From: Schizosaccharomyces osmophilus
Lineage: Eukaryota; Ascomycota; Schizosaccharomycetes; Schizosaccharomycetales; Schizosaccharomycetaceae
Length of the DNA: 64,000 nucleotides
Assembly (NCBI RefSeq): GCF_027921745.1
Contig: NC_079238.1
Location: 1,302,001-1,366,000 of the forward strand
Direction of reading: 5' to 3'
Shown here: in pieces, positions 12,523-23,826 of the stretch
Layout of the letters: the number at the start of each line of letters is the position of its first letter
How positions within the stretch are numbered: position 1 is the first letter of the stretch
Notes under the pieces: model-generated
Seen by the model: the letters and a program-made list of their open reading frames with translations, nothing else
What the model was told of the DNA's origin: nothing
Databases searched by the model: none
Translations under genes and position numbers: made by a program

Positions 12523-12897
12523 ATGGCTTCCAATCGGCAAACCTTTGTCCATTTATATAGGGATTTGATGAAAACAGCGAAAATATTTCCCTACACATAC
12601 CGTGAATATACGCTTCGCCGTACTAGAGACAAGTTTAAAGAATTGAAAAATGTAACGGATCCTTCACTGGTGCATGAATTTGAACAAGAAGCACGACATT
12701 TATTAGGAGTTGTACAAAGACAAACAACTCTCAATGGAATGTACAACAAGAGAAATCTCGTTGTCGAGGTAAGTAAAGACGATGGTTTTAGGCTTCCTCG
12801 AAAAGCCGCTATACAATGAAAACTAACCGATCACCAGAATACTGATAATGCAGAAGTAAACGTGAAAAAGTCGTTCGAAAATGCCTCTCAACTTTGA
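12523..12897 (+). CDS. isd11: Isd11/LYRM4, Fe-S cluster assembly subunit (spliced form)
   Basis: Two exons, 12523-12768 and 12838-12897, 101 aa; the 69-nt intron has a GTAAGT donor, CTAAC branch and CACCAG acceptor. The LYR-family core is clear: FVHLYRDLMKTAKIFPYTYR, the basic TRDKFKELKN helix, then ARHLLGVVQRQTTLNGMYN and LVVE, which match yeast Isd11 almost end to end. Family role: a small mitochondrial-matrix protein that stabilises the cysteine desulfurase Nfs1 and binds acyl carrier protein. The start MASNRQTF at 12523 is preferred because the upstream in-frame extension is unlike any LYR protein. If the intron is kept, the frame runs to a stop at 12819 with a different 16-residue tail, so the true C-terminus needs cDNA. 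The core identification does not depend on this. Confidence 0.85.
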
Positions 12898-13088
12898 GCA
12901 GTAATTTTTTTTTGGTTTCACTTTTGCTCACGATAAAAGCCTGAAAGCCCATACAGCATTACTTCTGAAAAAAAAAAACGAAATATTATTATAATGTTAG
13001 TTTATGATTATGAATCATTTTGCTTCCGTTTCTATCGCCATGTCGTGCGAAAATAAAAGTAGTGGAACAGGGAATCACGGTCATTGAA

Positions 13089-15240
13089 TTACCATATACG
13101 CTTTGAAAACATCGAGTATCGCTCTAATGTGAGTAGTTGGCCCTTACTGACGGGCAAATCATCTTTGGAGTTGTTAAGATACGCTTTGGTTGGATTGTCG
13201 ATTTCCTGATACATGAATGTTAGCTTAATTTTATCAAGAATATCAAATGTTCTCTTACAATATGTCCTCTGAAAAAATTGTTTGTCTTGCGTTCTTTTTC
13301 CCACGTTTCCGTATCTTCCTCTCGTACTTTCATAGACCTGTATCTGGATTGAGCAAAAGAAAGGAGAGCCATTCCCAAAATGAGTTTGAGCATGAGCAAA
13401 ATAAAGAACAAAATAGCTATTCCTGCTTTTCCTTGTAACCAGGATAAGAAAATCGATTCCCATGAAGGTTCTTTTTCAATGTTGTAAACATGAGATTGTC
13501 CTTTTGGTAGGTAATAAATGTAATTATCTCCGGTAGGTAGAAGCACTCCCATTGATTTGGCAATTTCTTGTTTCATGGAATGTGTTGATCGAAACATACT
13601 CCATGTTTGCATGGACGTCCGAATAAACACACAGACAAGGGGAAGAACTGGAAGGCCCATTCTTCGTGCAACATGCTGGGATTTCCCAGTGACAGTCTAA
13701 AAATGGTTAGCTTTAGTTTCGACTAAGAAAAAGGACATCGTCCTAACCAACCTGAGCAGGCCGTCCACCAGAAGCAACATAATCATGACAGAGGACGTCA
13801 GTAAATCTTCCATAAATACTCGGTTTAATATAATTAAACTTTGTGATAAAAGCATGCTTAAGCCAATCCACAAATAATTCAGAACCAATGACCCAAAAAA
13901 ATGGAGCCATTAGTGTTCCAAGACGGTCAAAAGTTATTAAGGGGGCATCTAGTGAGGAAGTAGTATACATTTCTGTTAGATTTCTTAAAAATATAACAGT
14001 CGCCATGACTGTAATCTGGAAACGCTCGATGACATCTGCGGAAATTAGTTTTGAGTTTTTCAAAAAAAGACATACCTGAACATGTCAACTGAAACAAATT
14101 TTCTTTTTCAAATTTTTTAAATACAGATCCTTTAATCTCTACCATCTGATTTGACATCAAGAGAGCAAGAACTGCATTAGAGTAAGAGTTCACAGTAACG
14201 TTTAAAGTAACTATTTGGTATAAAAGAACCAATGTGTGCAATACCATGTATGCAAGCGAGATAAAGTAGTAGTAGAAAAACCTTAGCCAACCTGAAAGAT
14301 CCAAAAAATGAAAGGAAAGATTGTAATCAGCAAACAAACAATCAAGAACGTCTTGTCCTAAAGCACCACAAAGTCTATCCGCAATTTCCAAAACATTGTA
14401 TAAAACATAAAAACGAATGCTAGCTTGAGCTCGAATAACATGATATAGGCGACTAACATCAAGCCTTCGAATTAAAATACTTGTCGAAAGTAATAAAGAG
14501 ACTTTTATAAGATCAATTTTTCTGCATCTGGAAAAAGCAATTGAGGATACTTTACTGCTAGGGAATAGAAAACGGAAGGCATTATAAAAAACGAATTGAA
14601 ATAACAAGAAAATGGATAGGAAAATGCGTATGGGTAAAAGGGTGAAGACGTAGAGAAAGCTGTCGACGCAAACAAACCATCCATAAAGAAGAGTCTTTTC
14701 AATGGAGAGTGGAGTAGCAAAGAAATTTTTGATCATTGTTTGTTTGATTGGATTCGCAGATACAGTATCAGAGGCCGTCAACTCTAGGCAAACATAATCC
14801 CAAAAGCTCCGTAGCCGTAACCTTGCCATTCGAAATCTGGAAACTGGCATCGGTTGTGATTTCTCTTTCACTTGATCGCTTTGATTATAATCATAATTCT
14901 CTCGTGGAGCAAACGAGGAATGCGTTCTTTGTCCGGGGGTAAAGTTGCTTCTAGAAGAGATACAAGAAGTGGAACCAAGGTTCTCAACGGATGCGCTTCT
15001 TTTATTAAGTAAAGGAGGAACACTTTTTTCCTTTTCCTTTTGAGTGATCACGAATTCTTGCTGATGCTTCAACTTTTCAAACGGTAAAGATCTGCTTGAA
15101 GTATGTGAACGGTTGTACGTCTCGGAATCATGAGAAGGATCCTGAAATTTTATTCTTTGATATATTTTTGGAGATAATCCACTTACATTCTTCTCTTTCG
15201 GGGGACCCATTGGTTCAGCAGCATTTTTCGTTTCTGCCAT
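13089..15240 (-). CDS. emp65: TAPT1/DUF747 family ER membrane protein Emp65
   Basis: Four exons on the minus strand: 15240-14076, 14035-13752, 13696-13259 and 13205-13089; introns of 40, 55 and 53 nt; 667 aa. Residues 1-170 are hydrophilic and Ser-rich. Then come RLRSFWDYVCLE and several membrane segments (FFATPLSIEKTLLYGWFVC, YVFTLLPIRIFLSIFL and others), with the family core RLYHVIRAQASIRFYVLYNV and EIADRLCGALGQDV. Exon 2 supplies ADVIERFQITVMATVIFLRN and exon 3 RRMGLPVLPLVCVFIR. Family role: yeast Emp65 pairs with Slp1 in ER folding or protection of soluble proteins; animal TAPT1 is linked to cilia. Intron 2 uses an unusual GTTGGT donor. An in-frame upstream ATG (15333) would add 31 hydrophobic residues; I chose MAETKN at 15240. 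Exon 1 also contains a possible 45-nt in-phase intron near 15145-15189. Confidence 0.88.
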
Positions 15241-16761
15241 GATTCTTTCGGTGGACGATACGAATAAATCAATTATGATTATAATGTGTGTCTTTGCAAA
15301 ATATAATAAATAGAAGTATTGGTTCAATGCCAAGGATGAAAGTATTAAGATGTTGGAAATAACTGCGTTTAATAATTAAGACTCATACAACATTTCCTTT
15401 TATAAAAATATAAAGAAGGGATCAACAAACAAGCAGCGTAAACTTATTTCTATCAAAATAAAAGGGAGCTTGGATATTGTCGTTACGCCTGAGTATTAGT
15501 GCCTTCTCAAAAACCGAACCTTCAATTAAATAAATATTAGTACAATTAATCGAAAAGCTTTTCAACTATTCGTTTATTTCTTAAAAATTGCTTTGCCTAG
15601 GTTGGTTACTCTTCACAAAGGATAGGGGAATAATATTTAATATGTACGGGTTCTTTTATCGTAGAAGTAGTGACTACAACATGCTAAGCAGAAACAAAAC
15701 CTACAATGAATTTAATTGAAAAGCATTTATCGAGATAGAAAAGAGGATATAACTCGCGTTTATGCGAGAGACAGAATACATTGTCGTGTTTCTAATTGAA
15801 ATATCTATAAACGCGTTTCTACCATTCCTGAAATCCGCAGAGCTCCTCAATGGCAAAAATAAAGAATTTATTTATTAAAAAGAATTTTTTTTTCTATATC
15901 AAATAATTGGAGCAATTGAAAATAGTTGCCCTTGATTTTTTTTTTTTTTTTTGTTTACAAATAAACAAGATTCAATAAAGGCGTGTGTGAAAGGTTGAGC
16001 ATGCCTTGAATAGTTTTCAGTTTTTTTTTTTTTTTTGTATTCTAAAAATAAGAAAAACCCTAGAATACTTCGAGGATGTCGTCCTTGTGCGTACTCATTG
16101 CTTGTATTCCAAGTCTTGACTGTTCCATAATTTGCTTTTGTGGAATGAGTCTTTTCTTTTATATTATAAACAACTGAATAAACTAAGTCTACTAACTCTG
16201 TCATCTTCAGCTATAGATTTGAAGAATTTGCCGCTTTTGACATTGGAGTTAAACTAAGCAAATACATCCAGCATAAACGGAACAAAGGCCTAGCAAAATG
16301 TTTCGACTGGCTTTATGCCTTACAATTCCATTCTTTTCTCTGCAAACTACTTCAAACCATGGAATAGCAGGAAATGTTCCCAAGGATATCAACTCATACA
16401 AAATCCTTCTCTAAAGCGAAACCAAAATGCCTTTTAGAATTTACGTTCATTTAGTAAATTTCCCGTAGTTTTCCTTCTTGTTCTGTTGTTTGATATTTTC
16501 TCTTACTGACATGCGAAATTCTCAGACCCTTGCCTAGTAACATACAACTTAAAATTTATTCAGTCGGGGAGCTTGACTTAATCCATTGCATGTTTTGTTG
16601 TGTTTTTTGATTCTCTACGGAATCATATTGAGAAACTGGAAGAGGAAACTTCAATAGTAGAATCGTGCTTGCTACAAAGAGAAACGTCCATCCTCTTGAA
16701 AAGCCATCATCCTTTCCAGAAAAACACGAATTGATTAGTTCAGATTCCACAGCTCCTCAGA
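15241..16761. other. Long intergenic region emp65/abh1 with homopolymer tracts
   Basis: 1.5 kb between divergent genes. It contains T runs at 15936-15952 (17 nt) and 16021-16036 (16 nt). A minus-strand open frame (16204-15899) passes straight through both tracts, which argues against coding. A 38-codon plus-strand frame at 16298-16414 begins with a hydrophobic leader-like stretch. Neither is called as a gene. A regulatory region or noncoding transcript is likely but cannot be shown here. Confidence 0.5.
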
Positions 16762-17706
16762 ATGGAAAATGTAAATATTTTTCGTGCACAAGAAAAGCGA
16801 TATAAATGCCCCGGTGATCTAGTACCAGATTTATCAGAAGTACTAGACACAAGGGATCCAAATTCTTACGGATACGATTGCTTACAAACTATACGTCCGG
16901 ATGTTTTCATATACTCCAAGGTTCCTGGGTTAATCATTTTGAGAAATTGTGTTTCACCTCACTTGCAAAAATATTTACTAGAAGAAATAATGTTTGGGCA
17001 ATTACAGGATGCTAAAAACAAAACAAATCTTTCTCCTTTTTACAAACTACCTTTGGAAACGGACAGTATTTGGAGACGGTACTATGATGGCAAAGAAAGT
17101 GACCTCGTGGAGGGGATCCCTCCTACAAAACCAGCTACGGTAGACAGACTCATTCAAAAAAAACTCCGTTGGATTACCCTTGGTGAACAATATGACTGGA
17201 CAGAGAAAGTGTATCCTGACCCATCGTTGTCTCCTCCTTTCCCCAGAACGCTGGCGAATTTCGTTGAAGATCTCGTGCAAAGCTACACAGACTACCGGAA
17301 ATGGAAAGCCGAGGCTGCCATCGTAAATTTTTACTCTCCTAGTGACACACTCAGTGCCCACGTTGACAAATCCGAAGAAGACCTAACACTTCCTCTTATT
17401 TCCCTTTCTATAGGATTAGACTGTATTTACTTAATTGGAGGATCAAGTCGCTCTGAGGTTCCAATGGCTTTGCGATTGCATAGCGGAGACGTGGTGATTA
17501 TGGCAGGGCCTTCAAGACAAGCATTCCATGGTAAGTTTTTGAGAATTTGAGGATATGGTAAGAACTAACTGAATTAACTCATAGCTGTGCCCAAAATTCT
17601 TGCATCAACGACTCCTTCTCATCTATTAACAGAAAGCGATCAATGGAACCGTTGGATTCGAACTAAACGCATTAACTTTAATATTCGTCAAGTACGAAAC
17701 TCGTAG
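16762..17706 (+). CDS. abh1: AlkB-family 2-oxoglutarate/Fe(II) dioxygenase Abh1 (ALKBH1-like)
   Basis: Two exons, 16762-17530 and 17585-17706, 54-nt intron (GTAAGT donor, ACTAAC branch, ATAG acceptor); 296 aa. The double-stranded beta-helix ligands are visible: the HxD pair in SAHVDKSEEDL near residue 200, the distal His formed across the splice junction (RQAFHAVP), and the 2-oxoglutarate-binding Arg region RINFNIRQVR at the end. The N-terminal part (PDVFIYSKVPGLIILRNCVS) is typical of ALKBH1-type proteins. Family role: oxidative demethylation or processing of modified nucleic acids; human ALKBH1 also has DNA-lyase and tRNA activities. The substrate in this species is unknown. Splicing is essential because the distal His and Arg lie in exon 2. 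Confidence 0.95.
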
Positions 17707-18206
17707 ACTTCTTTCACAATATGGTTATTTTTTTACTTCACACATGCCTTGACTTTGTTTGGACTTGGGAACCAGAGGGAAATTCTAATCATTTCTTTGG
17801 TTAACTACTTTATTTAGAGCTTATTGTTCTCACTGAGAATGATGATTTTGTATAGACAATAGAAGAAAACATTTTATTACCAGACATTGCCTACATTAAG
17901 TTTTTGTCAACAATTCATGCTTCTTTATTTTTTGATATGAATATTTACTTGCTTCAATATTGTTATCGTTTCGCTCGTATGAATTTTCTACATCAACCGT
18001 TTCAAGCAAGGGAATCGTTTCACCTTTTCAATTAAAACTCGATCTCTTTTGATTGCTGTTATACAATTGTATATGATTGACTTTCCACATAAAACTTAAT
18101 AATTTTTGTTCGTCAGTCATCTACTTACACATAGTACTTTGTGGTTCAGTTTCTTCATTGATTTTTTGGTTCCTAGTCATCGTTCCCAAACATCCTCTTT
18201 ATAAAT
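17707..18206. other. Intergenic abh1-pex14, nothing called
   Basis: 500 bp between two plus-strand genes, T-rich, serving as abh1 3' UTR and pex14 promoter. I see no conserved frame or structured element. Confidence 0.6.
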
Positions 18207-19062
18207 ATGAATCAAGACCTTTTAAAAAATGCCGTAGAGTTTTTAAGACAGGATTCAATCACGAATGCTCCCGACGCTAAAAAGGTTGAATTTTTGAGTT
18301 CTAAAGGTCTAAATCAGGACGAGATTCAAAATGCAATCGCATTAGCTCAAAGTCCTATGTATAACGCAATGAAAAACTGCTCAAATAGTGAAAACACGCT
18401 TACGAGGGACTGGAGAGATTGGTTTATTATGGGTGTAATTTCAGGCGGATTTGCGTGGTCTGCTTGCACGTTAGTAAAGGTAATGGAATGCTTCGCAAGC
18501 TTGTATCTAACTGCTTTAGAAATACCTTGTTCCCATGTTAGAGCCCCCAAGCCCTAATGCATATGAAGAAGACAAGAATGCGTTAGATCGTAGGTTTGAG
18601 GAAGCTGAGAAGACGCTAGATTCTTTGTCAGAAACGACTAAAAATCTCGCTGAAAAAACAGAAAAGAACCAGGATGATCTTGATGGTGCTTTAGATGACT
18701 TGGAAGAGACGCTCAGTACTTTGCGTCGCGACTCCGATCAGCGAGATCGAGAAATTGCAAGGATTTCTCATGATGTTTATACCATGAGCGCTAAAACCCT
18801 CCCACAATCTTTAGAATTAATCCAAAAATCACAAGAAGAAGCATTGAAGAAGCTTACTGAAGAAGTAAAGCAACTTCAATCTTTACAACAAAACCTTCCA
18901 ACTTCATCAGAAAGTCTTAATGGTGCTGCAATCAATACAGACAACGTTAAGCAAGTGCCAAATCTCCAAAATGCGAGTAACGAAGAAGAGGCTACTTCTT
19001 CTCTACCCGAGTGGCAGGTGTCCATGCGCGCTCAAGCTACTGATGATGTGAACTTTTCATAA
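18207..19062 (+). CDS. pex14: Peroxisomal docking protein Pex14
   Basis: Two exons, 18207-18479 and 18520-19062, with a 40-nt intron (GTAATG donor, ATCTAACTG branch, TTTAG acceptor); 271 aa. Residues 1-50 are the Pex14 N-domain (LLKNAVEFLRQDSI ... KVEFLSSKGL), which binds WxxxF motifs of Pex5. A hydrophobic segment follows (WFIMGVISGGFAWSACTL, about 72-89). The splice restores the family signature VKKYLVPMLEPPSP. A coiled coil spans about 105-220, rich in Glu, Leu and Lys. The C-terminus is low-complexity. Family role: docking of cargo-loaded Pex5 (and Pex7) on the peroxisome membrane and pore formation. Converges with mpg2. Confidence 0.95.
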
Positions 19063-19171
19063 ATTTACAAAACAGCGAGCATGAGTCAAAAGTTTAAACA
19101 ACTGGATATGAATATATTAGCTACGCGCCTGTGATTAATTTCATGCAAAGTACGAGCTACGTTGTACAAAC

Positions 19172-19174
<3 letters not shown>

Positions 19175-19201
<27 letters not shown>
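19175..19201. repeat. Poly(T) tract, 27 nt
   Basis: Uninterrupted T run in the 253-bp space between convergent pex14 and mpg2, followed by a second run nearby at 19211-19219. Position suits shared 3' UTR or termination sequence; length will be polymorphic and error-prone in sequencing. Confidence 0.8.
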
Positions 19202-19202
<1 letters not shown>

Positions 19203-19315
19203 TTATAAAATTTTTTTTTCGTTTCTTATTCAGGCGTATAAATATATAAATCTATGTGATATTGCTTAAAGGAAAGTAAAGTGATTGCTTTATAACCAGT
19301 AGAATCGGGAGGCAT

Positions 19316-20700
19316 TTACATGACAATTTCTCCAACCAAGCCAACCTTGATCTCCTTATGAGGGAGAACGAGGCAGTTTTGAACACGAACCTCATCATGA
19401 ACATGACAATCGGCACCCATCACAGTTATAGCCTGTACTTTAACGTGATTACGCATGATGGTAGTAGAGTGCTGGCTGGGCAAGGTAGGGGATCCTTCTA
19501 CACGAGACCATTTACCAATTTTGCAGTTACGAGAAAGAATAGAGTGCAAAATAACAGCTTGAGAGGAAACCTCACAGTCTTCTTGAATAATGGAGTTACG
19601 AATACGGGCACCATCATCTACATGTACACGAGCGCCAATGAACACATTGGGACCAATTTTGGCTCCACGGCTAACTGTAGCAGATGGGTGGATGAAAACA
19701 GGCTGAATGATCTCAGCTTCAGTATCAGGATTGGGAAGGCTGCCATCGTGGTAAGCTTTTTGAAGGTAAAGAGAGTTGGCAGGGACGGCAGACCCAGCAG
19801 TTTTAATTTGGCGCCAGAATTCAGGAGTATTATAAGCAAAAATGGCTTTAGACGAGTCAGAGCATAAAGGAGCTAAGACATCGTCCTCCAAGCTCAAATA
19901 ATCTTCCATTCCATCATCCAAAGAACGAAGTTGCTTCTCAACTTCCTCAATACGACGCTCATAAGCCTTTTTAATTTCGTCGAAAATAGAGGCATCAAAA
20001 ACATAAACACCACAAGAAATGATGTTTGACAAGTAAGAACTAGGCTTATCGACATAGTGCAAAACACGGTTGGTGTTGGAGTCCTCAACAAGGCAACCAA
20101 AGTTACTGGCATCTTCCTTGTTTACCTTGGTAGCCATAAGGGTAACCAAAGCATTCTTTGCTTCGTGTGATTGCAACAACTCATTTAAGGGAAAGCTGCA
20201 GCAGACATCAGCATGCATAACAAACACGTTGTCTGTATGTCCTTTTAGAATTTGGTCACGGAAATGATACAATCCACCGCCTGTGCCTAAGCAGTTATAT
20301 TCACGGAGATACTTGATACGATGGAACATGGGGAACTCAACAGAGGCTTCATGGATGAAGTCTTTGAAGACAGACTCTTCATAAAAGCCAACTAGAAAAA
20401 CATCCTTGACACTTTCGACTTTTGACAAAGCTTGTAAGTGATGATGAATCATTTCACGACCTCCTATTTTAAATAAGGGCTATTAAACAAGTGTTAATCA
20501 CTATGAGCAATCGACGATCAATGACTCAAGTCTGTACTTACCTTGGGAACATCAAAAGAGAGAGGACGGAAACGGGTGCCACTAAACGATTTTTTTGTTA
20601 GATTTATGAAACTTGAGTCTAATTTTGAACTATGAGCACTTCATTGAATACACACATACCGAGATGGACCACCGACGAGAATGACCGCAGACGAAATCAT
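19316..20700 (-). CDS. mpg2: GMPPA-type mannose-1-phosphate guanyltransferase homologue Mpg2
   Basis: Three exons on the minus strand: 20700-20660, 20581-20542 and 20479-19316; introns of 78 and 62 nt; 414 aa. The nucleotidyltransferase signature is split by both introns: AVILVGG in exon 1, GTRFRPLSFDVPK in exon 2, PLFKIGGREMIHHHLQA in exon 3. Then GTGGGLYHF, and in the C-terminal third a left-handed beta-helix with hexapeptide repeats (IHPSATVSRGAKIGPNVFIG). Length and sequence match GMPPA/Mpg2, not the shorter catalytic GMPPB/Mpg1. Family role: GDP-mannose pathway; human GMPPA is a regulatory subunit that inhibits GMPPB on binding GDP-mannose. The first exon is only 41 nt, so automated calls that start at the internal ATG at 20452 would miss the active-site loop. 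Confidence 0.96.
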
Positions 20701-21892
20701 ATTTCCAGCTTTCACGCTAAACAGAAAAACAACCAAGAAATGAAGGATTTAATAACAATTCCAAACTTTTTTTGGAACTCTCGTATGGTGCGTGGTTGGT
20801 TTTCGACAAGGTTGTTTTTGCCCTGTACGAGAAGTCGCTGCAGGAACAGTGGACATGAGGTTGATGTAACGTAGCATCTACCAACTGTTAAGATGAACAC
20901 GAGTCTATGTTTTCCATAGGTAATAGATGCTATGTAAGTTGTTTAAAAAACAATAAAAATTCAATAATAGTTGTGGAACAATATAAAATTCGTAAATCCG
21001 TTGAATTTAAGAAGTGTTTACACGCATGACATTCAACAGTTTACATGATCAAAGTGAAACTAACGCGTTAAATCCGTAAGAGAAGCTATAAATGTCACAT
21101 TTGAAGAAGGAAATGATAAAACGCGAACTTGGTTGCTCTATTCAAAGTATTTCAAAGTTTTACGAAAGTCGATAGATTCTCAGAAGCAAAAGAATCAATT
21201 TAAAACGAAACAGAAAATCCTGGAAATCTCTGAGTTTGCAACAAGTCCTATAACTAGCTTCTTATTCTCCTATATTATTTCGGTTTCAAGCATGAATTCA
21301 TGCCTCGCGCCTTTTTTATGGATACAGATTGAGGTGCCAATGGCGATTGATAAATCAATAAAACTCTGCACTGCACCGAAAGTTATACAGCCTCTACTTT
21401 TCTGTTATAAATTGTTCAAGGGATCGGTTAGGCTGCCTAGTTGAATCGGACATTTGACATTCATGTGATGGGTACAAAAATAAAAGAACGGGATTCATAG
21501 TTTGATCAAAAAGCATGGTACGCTTGGTTTAAAATATCGAAGTTGAAAAGCTTTCTTCGTCTCTTACTGTTTATAAAGGTCACCTAAACATAGGAAGCAA
21601 AGGTACCCTTTTAATTGTATGAGATGAACTTTCTTTACATACCTCATGTATATTAAAAGGTAGTTTTTTATTCAATTACTGCCTACATATAGGTCTCCTG
21701 ATTATCACAATGGAAATGAACTTTTGCAGTTTTCAAGGATGTCAAGTTCGCTCACTACTCATACCAGATCATTTTTTCTCAATTCCTTAATTCTTTGAAA
21801 CGAAAAAATCTTTTCAAATCGTATAGTGTTTTCTAATCCTATTAAATCTTTTTTGCTTCATTTCCCTCTCTACTCACACTACTACTTCTCAA
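20701..21892. other. Divergent intergenic region mpg2/nam9
   Basis: 1.19 kb with no convincing frame. Two ACGCG boxes occur, ACGCGT at 21063-21068 and ACGCGA at 21121-21126, roughly 0.8 kb upstream of nam9. With two isolated boxes I do not claim MBF control. Confidence 0.5.
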
Positions 21893-22947
21893 ATGAGAGG
21901 AAAGCCATTTATTTCTTTGAAGCGGATGGTACGATGAAAACAAATTATAGATAGTATAAAGTTCTTTAAGCTAACTAAAAATTAAAGCTTTTGCGCCCTT
22001 CATGGAACAAATTTAATCTATACAATATTGCTCGCAAGCAGTTACCTTCCCCAAGTAGCGGCACGCTTTTTCAAAAAAAATGGATTGCAAAACGTGAAAC
22101 AAGAGCATATCATGGACCTCAGCTACGTGAATATCAACTGAAAAACTCGTTTCAACCAAAAGTGCATGGAGTTACCCCTTCGCATGAAAACAAAAACCCC
22201 ATCCCCTTTATGTCACAGATGTATGCATTTATAGAATCACGACTGGATATGTCTATTCATCGTGCAATGTTTGCTTCCAGTGCTCTCCAAGCTCGTCAGT
22301 TGGTTGTGCACGGCAAAGTTAGTGTCAATGGTTTACCCGAAAAACGGAGCTACCGTGTGCTCAAACCAGGCGATCTGGTAACCGTTGAGCCCAAATTTGT
22401 TTTGCACTGTGTTTCTGCATTAAAATCCAAGAATTCACAACCAGCTTCTTCGGAAGCAAACACTTCTACCGAAAAGGATGGGACTTCTTCGAATGAATCT
22501 AAAGCGAACCCTTCCAACGAAGAGAACCAGGAAACGTCTTTGTCCAAATCAACTCTGGATTCTAAACTAGAAAGTGGTATGCATAACTTCTCTCCAAAAC
22601 CCTATATGGCTCTTATGGCTTTTATCCCCTCTTACCTGGAAGTATGCTTCCAAACATGCTCTTTTGTGTATGTGCGCGATCCAGTAGCGCGTCCAGGGCT
22701 TACAGAAGTTCCTTCCCCCTTCCCCGAGGATATTCATGCTCTTGCTTACAGCTACTACATTCGTAGTCGATGCATGCGTCAAGGTGCTGCTCATCGTCAA
22801 GCAAAACGCCTGTTCCCTCAACGAATCCATGATCCAGGATTCTTCCGTGGTCCTCGTGATTTGTATGACCCCAAGAAAAAATCTTCGAAGAACTCTTATT
22901 CTGAGAGATATCCTGTCCGCCGAACCAAGTTGCCCAAACTAGTATAA
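21893..22947 (+). CDS. nam9: Mitochondrial small-subunit ribosomal protein uS4m (Nam9)
   Basis: Two exons, 21893-21928 and 21988-22947; 331 aa. The S4 RNA-binding domain (about residues 100-150) reads MSIHRAMFASSALQARQLVV, HGKVSVNGL and LKPGDLVTVEP. The N-terminus LRPSWNKFNLYNIARKQ is typical of Nam9. A low-complexity Ser/Glu linker (about 155-205) separates the S4 domain from a fungal C-terminal extension ending RRTKLPKLV. The main frame has no ATG before its conserved start (only TTG), so a 36-nt first exon, MRGKPFISLKRM, is inferred. The 59-nt intron has a GTACGA donor, a GCTAAC branch and a rare AAAG acceptor. Role: mitoribosome small-subunit assembly; this class includes yeast nuclear suppressors of mitochondrial nonsense alleles. 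The family is certain, the first exon less so. Confidence 0.85.
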
Positions 22948-23105
22948 GCATAAACGTAGCAGAATAATTTCAAATCCTTCATTTTTTGTATTAATTATTT
23001 ATGTAAATGATATATTCACTTTTATTCTATGGTAGTCAATTTGGTTGAGCTTGACAACCTCCAACATCTTCTTGTCGTTTCCTTTCGTGGGAAGGCCTCA
23101 AAATC

Positions 23106-23826
23106 ATGTCTTCAATGTACACGGAGCGATATACTGATTACGATCGAGGCCGTTCAGGCCATTCTCATAGAGGTCCTAGCCCTTATGAACGGTCAATGTC
23201 GCGGTCTTCAGGCTATTCCTATCGTTCCCACAGTCGTGGCTCTTATTCTTCAGCATCGCCATCTTCACGTTCCATCTCGCGTTCTCCTGAAAGGGCCCAA
23301 ACTACCGTATGCTTAAATCACCTTCCTATTACTCCGCTGTGGCAGTCTTCACTAACGACATGACAATTAGGTCTTTGTAGAGAATTTAACCCGGAATGTT
23401 ACGCGTGAGCATATCGCAGAAATATTTGGAATTTATGGTAGAGTAAATTCAATTCATATGCCTCTCTACAGAAAATGTATGGCTGCAATCAACTATGAAT
23501 TTTACTAACGTACGTTACCAGCTAAAACAAACATGGGTTTCTGTTATATTGATTATTCTTATCCAAATCAGGCTGCGAATGCTGTTGATAAAATGAACAA
23601 CGGTGAACTAGACGGCGAGGAGTTGTTTCTTTCCCTGAAGCGACCCGAGAGAAGAAATGACAGGAAAAGATTTTCCAAAGTTTCAGACAATTCTTACCGC
23701 CCAAATCGGTTTGACAATGATCTGCGCTACAGAAGGGGCAGAAGCCCTTCTTCACGTTCTCCAAGAAGTCTAAGTCGAAATCACAGTAGAGATTCTATGG
23801 ACTTTTCTTACTCTGGAAACAGGTAA
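23106..23826 (+). CDS. SR-rich RRM protein, RNPS1-like splicing/mRNP factor
   Basis: Three exons, 23106-23306, 23371-23476 and 23522-23826; introns of 64 and 45 nt; 203 aa. An N-terminal RS-type region (about 1-65; SRSSGYSYRSHSRGSYSS) precedes one RRM (about 68-145). RNP2 is VFVENLT, made at the first splice junction; RNP1 is MGFCYIDY in exon 3, and the linking MPLYRK/SKTN is joined by the second intron. A C-terminal Arg/Ser tail follows (RGRSPSSRSPRSLSRN). The single central RRM with short RS ends matches RNPS1 of the ASAP/PSAP complexes, which act in splicing and at exon junctions. Tra2-type SR proteins are the alternative. The last codon AGG-TAA overlaps a good GTAAAG donor; splicing to the AG at 23874 would only change the end to Arg-Arg. 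Confidence 0.85.

Noticed and set aside
15899-16204. 101-codon minus-strand frame starting MTELVDLVYSV
   Set aside because: It has a true ATG but translates two long T/A homopolymers into Lys runs and has no recognisable domain; probably chance.
16556-16750. Minus-strand frame with a hydrophobic segment (WTFLFVASTILLLKFP)
   Set aside because: No ATG (begins with GTG after a stop) and lies within the abh1 promoter, 11 bp from its start codon.
21133-21444. 103-codon plus-strand frame upstream of nam9
   Set aside because: Begins with TTG, no homology or coding-like composition.
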